Source: an uncultured Fretibacterium sp. (GTDB taxonomy: Bacteria > Synergistota > Synergistia > Synergistales > Aminobacteriaceae). From it: 9,088 nt of DNA. Both the position numbers and the translations under genes were made by a program. Shown piece by piece: positions 7,268 to 9,088 of the stretch (positions are counted from its first letter, which is position 1; each line of letters opens with the position of its first letter). The notes beneath the pieces were generated by a model. The model did not search any database. It was given only the letters and a program-made list of their open reading frames with translations, and was not told the origin of the DNA. The DNA lies in contig CALGHA010000203.1 in assembly GCA_937915835.1 (NCBI GenBank), forward strand, positions 1 to 9,088, in the 5' to 3' direction.

Positions 7268-8180
7268 ATGAGTTTCAGAAAGTTTTTAGACGCAAAATGG
7301 AAAAATGCTTTCGAGATGGCCAAATTTGTAACAGGATTTAGGCATAAAGACAAATGGAAGAGTTATAATCGTTTTGTCAAGGGAGCTTTATTACTCAAGT
7401 ATATTTTGCGTGTTTATACTAATAGGGGGGGGGGTAATAATCCCGCACATAGACTTATCTGTAACTACAAAGTGTTCGCTTAAGTGTAAAAACTGTACTC
7501 AATGGAATCCCTACATACATAATCCTCAAACGTTTTCTTCTCAAAGCATAATCAACAATCTCGAAAAACTTTTTGCTAATATTGACTATCTTTTCAGACT
7601 TGCTATTCTAGGCGGCGAGCCTTTCATTAATAATGAACTAGCTGATGTGATTGACTATCTTGTAAAGCAAAAAAAACTTGGCATGCTCTTAGTAATCACT
7701 AATGGGACTATAATTCCTAGCGAAAAAATTATTAACTCCATGAGGAATGATAAAGTTCAAGTGTGGCTTGATAAGTATGGAAATAATAGCAAGAAAGCCG
7801 ATGAACTCCATGAAATACTTTTAGCTAATGATATCAATGTGTGGTTTGATCGAATTCATTCTTGGTTGGATTTCGGCCTTATCTCGAAAAAGTATTCGGA
7901 TCCCAAAGATATAGAAGAAATTTTTTACAGCTGCTATTTACGTCATTGCTTCGGTTTCTATGACGGGAAATTGTATAGATGCTCACGGAGTTATGTCCTG
8001 GAAAATAACGGCTTGGAGCAACCCGGCGAATATGAATGTATTGATGTAAACGCGATACATGACAAAAGACAAATGCAGCTTGCTTTGAAAAAATTCTATG
8101 CGCTAGATTACATAAAGGCTTGCGGCTGGTGCAACAAGAAAGAAGACAGGCGAGTAATTCCTACAGGTGAACAGCTCTAA
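7268..8180 (+). CDS. Radical SAM protein split at a G10 tract (possible phase-variable gene, shown OFF)
   Basis: As written, translation from ATG 7268 (strong AAGGAGGT upstream) gives only 71 residues, ending at 7483. The continuation in another frame, from the G run to TAA 8178-8180, is a radical SAM enzyme. With nine Gs the two join as one 303-residue protein with a basic N-terminal region (1-50), the cluster motif C69xxxC73xxC76, ILGGEPF (GGEP at 115-118) and ITNGT at 143-147. A Cys-rich C-terminal part (Cys222, 227, 238, 285, 288, ending near IPTGEQ) resembles SPASM-like auxiliary cluster regions. Radical SAM proteins of this build often act in cell-surface sugar or peptide modification, but I do not recognise a specific function. 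Lower GC and different codon use from its neighbours hint at separate ancestry. Both halves are otherwise undamaged, which argues for a switch or a sequencing error more than for decay. Confidence 0.8.
7425..7434 (+). repeat. Poly-G tract (G10) inside the radical SAM reading frame
   Basis: Ten consecutive Gs follow AATA in codons 53-56 of the radical SAM gene, in otherwise AT-rich surroundings. By direct reading, 9 or 12 Gs keep the frame into IIPHIDLS and the CxxxCxxC motif, 10 Gs lead to a stop after 71 codons, and 11 Gs put TAA straight after the run (56 codons). Such tracts are classic slipped-strand sites but are also prone to sequencing error. Confidence 0.9.
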
Positions 8181-8191
8181 TGAATAATAAA

Positions 8192-8223
8192 TTCCCTCCT
8201 GCTCATTAACGAACAAGAGGGAA
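8192..8223 (-). terminator. Hairpin between radical SAM gene and Ig-repeat gene
   Basis: TTCCCTC (8192-8198) pairs with GAGGGAA (8217-8223) around an 18-base loop. On the minus strand the stem is followed by TTTATTATTC, fitting a terminator for the Ig-repeat gene. On the plus strand the tail is A-rich with ATATTT, so termination of the radical SAM gene is less certain. Confidence 0.55.
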
Positions 8224-8245
8224 AAATATTTAGTTCTCGCAAAAA

Positions 8246-9088
8246 TTATTCAGCCGAAATGTAAAGCTCTTGTGTTTCGAGTTCATACTCTCCTGCTTTA
8301 GCCTTCACGGAGATCTTGAAATCATCATAAACAAATTCTTCTGGTAGAGTAAACGTGCCTTCTGAAATTATAATCTCTTCTATTGGCTTATTATCAATGT
8401 AAACTTGTTCGTCAGAGACTTCATCAGGCCATATGCCGATAACAAATCTCACTGGCTGATTGGCTCTTACAATCACAAGATCTTCATCACGCTCTGTACC
8501 CTGAGAAATTACATCTTCGCTCGCAACGTTTAATCCCGTAACGTAATACACAGAGGCCTCCGGAGTTTCTTCCGTCTCTGTTGGCGTTGATGTATATTCC
8601 TGAATAAATGCTTCTTCATTGTATGAAGGTTCACTTACGTTCTCCGACGCATTCAATACTTTGATGTTGTCTGCATTTGCGGTAGAAGAAGATGATGCTT
8701 TCGTGATTTTGACAGTGTAAGACTTTGTTGCAGTAACTCCGTTTGCATCAGTAACCTTAATCTTAAAAGTGTACGAACCTGCGACAGTTGGAGTACCTGA
8801 TATTTTGCCTGTTGTCTTGCCGATTTTTAAGCCGGTAGGTAAAATTCCGCTGCTCGTTTTCCAAGTGTAAGGTGAAGTTCCGCCTGTTGCTTTGAGCGTC
8901 TTTGAGTAGGATTTGCCAACTACCCCCGCACTCAATGTACCGCTTATTGCCGGCTTGGTTATCGTTATTGTGTAAGATTTTGTCGCAGTAGCTTCGTTTG
9001 CGTCAGTAACCTTAATCTTAAAAGTGTACGAACCTGCGACAGTGGGAGTACCTGATATTTTGCCTGTTGTCTTGCCGATTTTTAAGCC
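8246..9088 (-). CDS. Surface-type protein with putative-Ig (He_PIG-like) repeats, partial
   Basis: C-terminal 280 residues of a larger protein; the frame runs open through the window edge, so the start is outside. The visible part has one partial and one full copy of an 85-residue unit with the pattern SPYTW...GILPTGLKI, GKISGTPTVAGSY, FKIKVTDANG, typical of bacterial putative-Ig (He_PIG, cadherin-like) domains that form stalks of exported adhesins. After the repeats comes a Ser/Thr/Glu-rich acidic linker (SSSSTANA, TPTETEETPEA) and then a beta-rich tail of about 85 residues ending ELYISAE. No LPXTG, transmembrane helix or obvious sorting signal is visible at the C-terminus, so attachment is unclear. 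The tail domain is not one I recognise. A TTG at 8935 is only an internal codon, not the start. Function as adhesin or surface structure is inference from the repeat type. Confidence 0.85.
   Translation of the reverse strand, partial: GLKIGKTTGKISGTPTVAGSYTFKIKVTDANEATATKSYTITITKPAISGTLSAGVVGKSYSKTLKATGGTSPYTWKTSSGILPTGLKIGKTTGKISGTPTVAGSYTFKIKVTDANGVTATKSYTVKITKASSSSTANADNIKVLNASENVSEPSYNEEAFIQEYTSTPTETEETPEASVYYVTGLNVASEDVISQGTERDEDLVIVRANQPVRFVIGIWPDEVSDEQVYIDNKPIEEIIISEGTFTLPEEFVYDDFKISVKAKAGEYELETQELYISAE
8716..8833 (-). repeat. Ig-repeat DNA copy 1 (255-bp period)
   Basis: This stretch matches 8971-9088 at an exact offset of 255 bases (85 codons). By eye there are about six differences over 118 bases, and only one (8787 region, T/G) over the 86 bases from 8748. 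The encoded segment is GLKIGKTTGKISGTP through VTDAN and the following strand. Confidence 0.9.
8971..9088 (-). repeat. Ig-repeat DNA copy 2 (255-bp period, cut by window end)
   Basis: Second copy of the 255-base repeat unit, reaching the window edge, so further copies may follow. The differences from copy 1 cluster at the end encoding the last strand (NEATATKSYTIT here versus NGVTATKSYTVK), while the GTPTVAGSY core is nearly unchanged. Confidence 0.9.

Noticed and set aside
7374..8180. Separate radical SAM gene starting upstream of the G run in its own frame
   Set aside because: The codons before the run in this frame have no ribosome binding site and do not resemble the family, whereas the frame from 7268 has a strong site and ends at the run where the domain begins.
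8246..8935. Complete Ig-repeat gene starting at TTG 8935
   Set aside because: The frame continues without a stop through another repeat copy to the window end, so this TTG is an internal Leu codon.
1..9088. tRNA, rRNA, CRISPR arrays, insertion sequences or toxin-antitoxin genes
   Set aside because: Nothing matching these was seen on either strand. The only clear repeats are the Ig units and the G run.

Overview
The window looks like part of a moderately AT-rich anaerobic bacterial chromosome. The genes are closely packed, with strong AAGGAGG-type ribosome binding sites and hairpin terminators between units. The gene mix (sugar-acid dehydratase, GntP-type permease, HpcH-type aldolase, LarA-type racemase homologue, galactokinase, surface protein with tandem putative-Ig repeats) fits a gut or rumen fermenter. 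The near-identical Ig repeats and overall style remind me of gut Synergistota, but this is a low-confidence guess with no marker gene behind it.

Left part (5-5907), a sugar-acid utilisation locus. An IlvD/Edd-family dehydratase on the minus strand diverges from a plus-strand series: GntP-family permease, then, after a hairpin terminator, HpcH/HpaI-family aldolase, zinc alcohol dehydrogenase and a LarA-family (nickel pincer racemase/epimerase) homologue. The inferred logic is import of an aldonate by the permease, oxidation or epimerisation at the hydroxyl carbons by the dehydrogenase and LarA homologue, dehydration to a 2-keto-3-deoxy acid, and aldol cleavage to pyruvate plus an aldehyde. The substrate is unknown. 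Three of these five genes are damaged: the permease has two internal gaps (one shifts frame), the dehydrogenase lacks a short segment near its C-terminus, and the LarA homologue has three gaps, one removing the expected catalytic His and Lys and two shifting frame. The dehydratase and aldolase look complete. Several separate internal deletions within about 4 kb are the main oddity of this half; they mean either a decaying locus or assembly trouble.

Middle (5915-7267). A complete galactokinase (galK) lies on the minus strand, convergent with the LarA remnant across a shared hairpin and divergent from the next gene.

Right part (7268-9088). A radical SAM protein gene is split by a run of ten G residues just before its CxxxCxxC motif. 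Nine or twelve Gs would restore one 303- or 304-residue protein, ten or eleven do not: the arrangement expected of a phase-variable switch. Convergent to it, separated by a hairpin, is the 3' part of a minus-strand gene for a surface-type protein with 85-residue putative-Ig repeats that are almost identical at DNA level and run off the window edge. No RNA gene, CRISPR array, insertion sequence or complete new defence system was seen.
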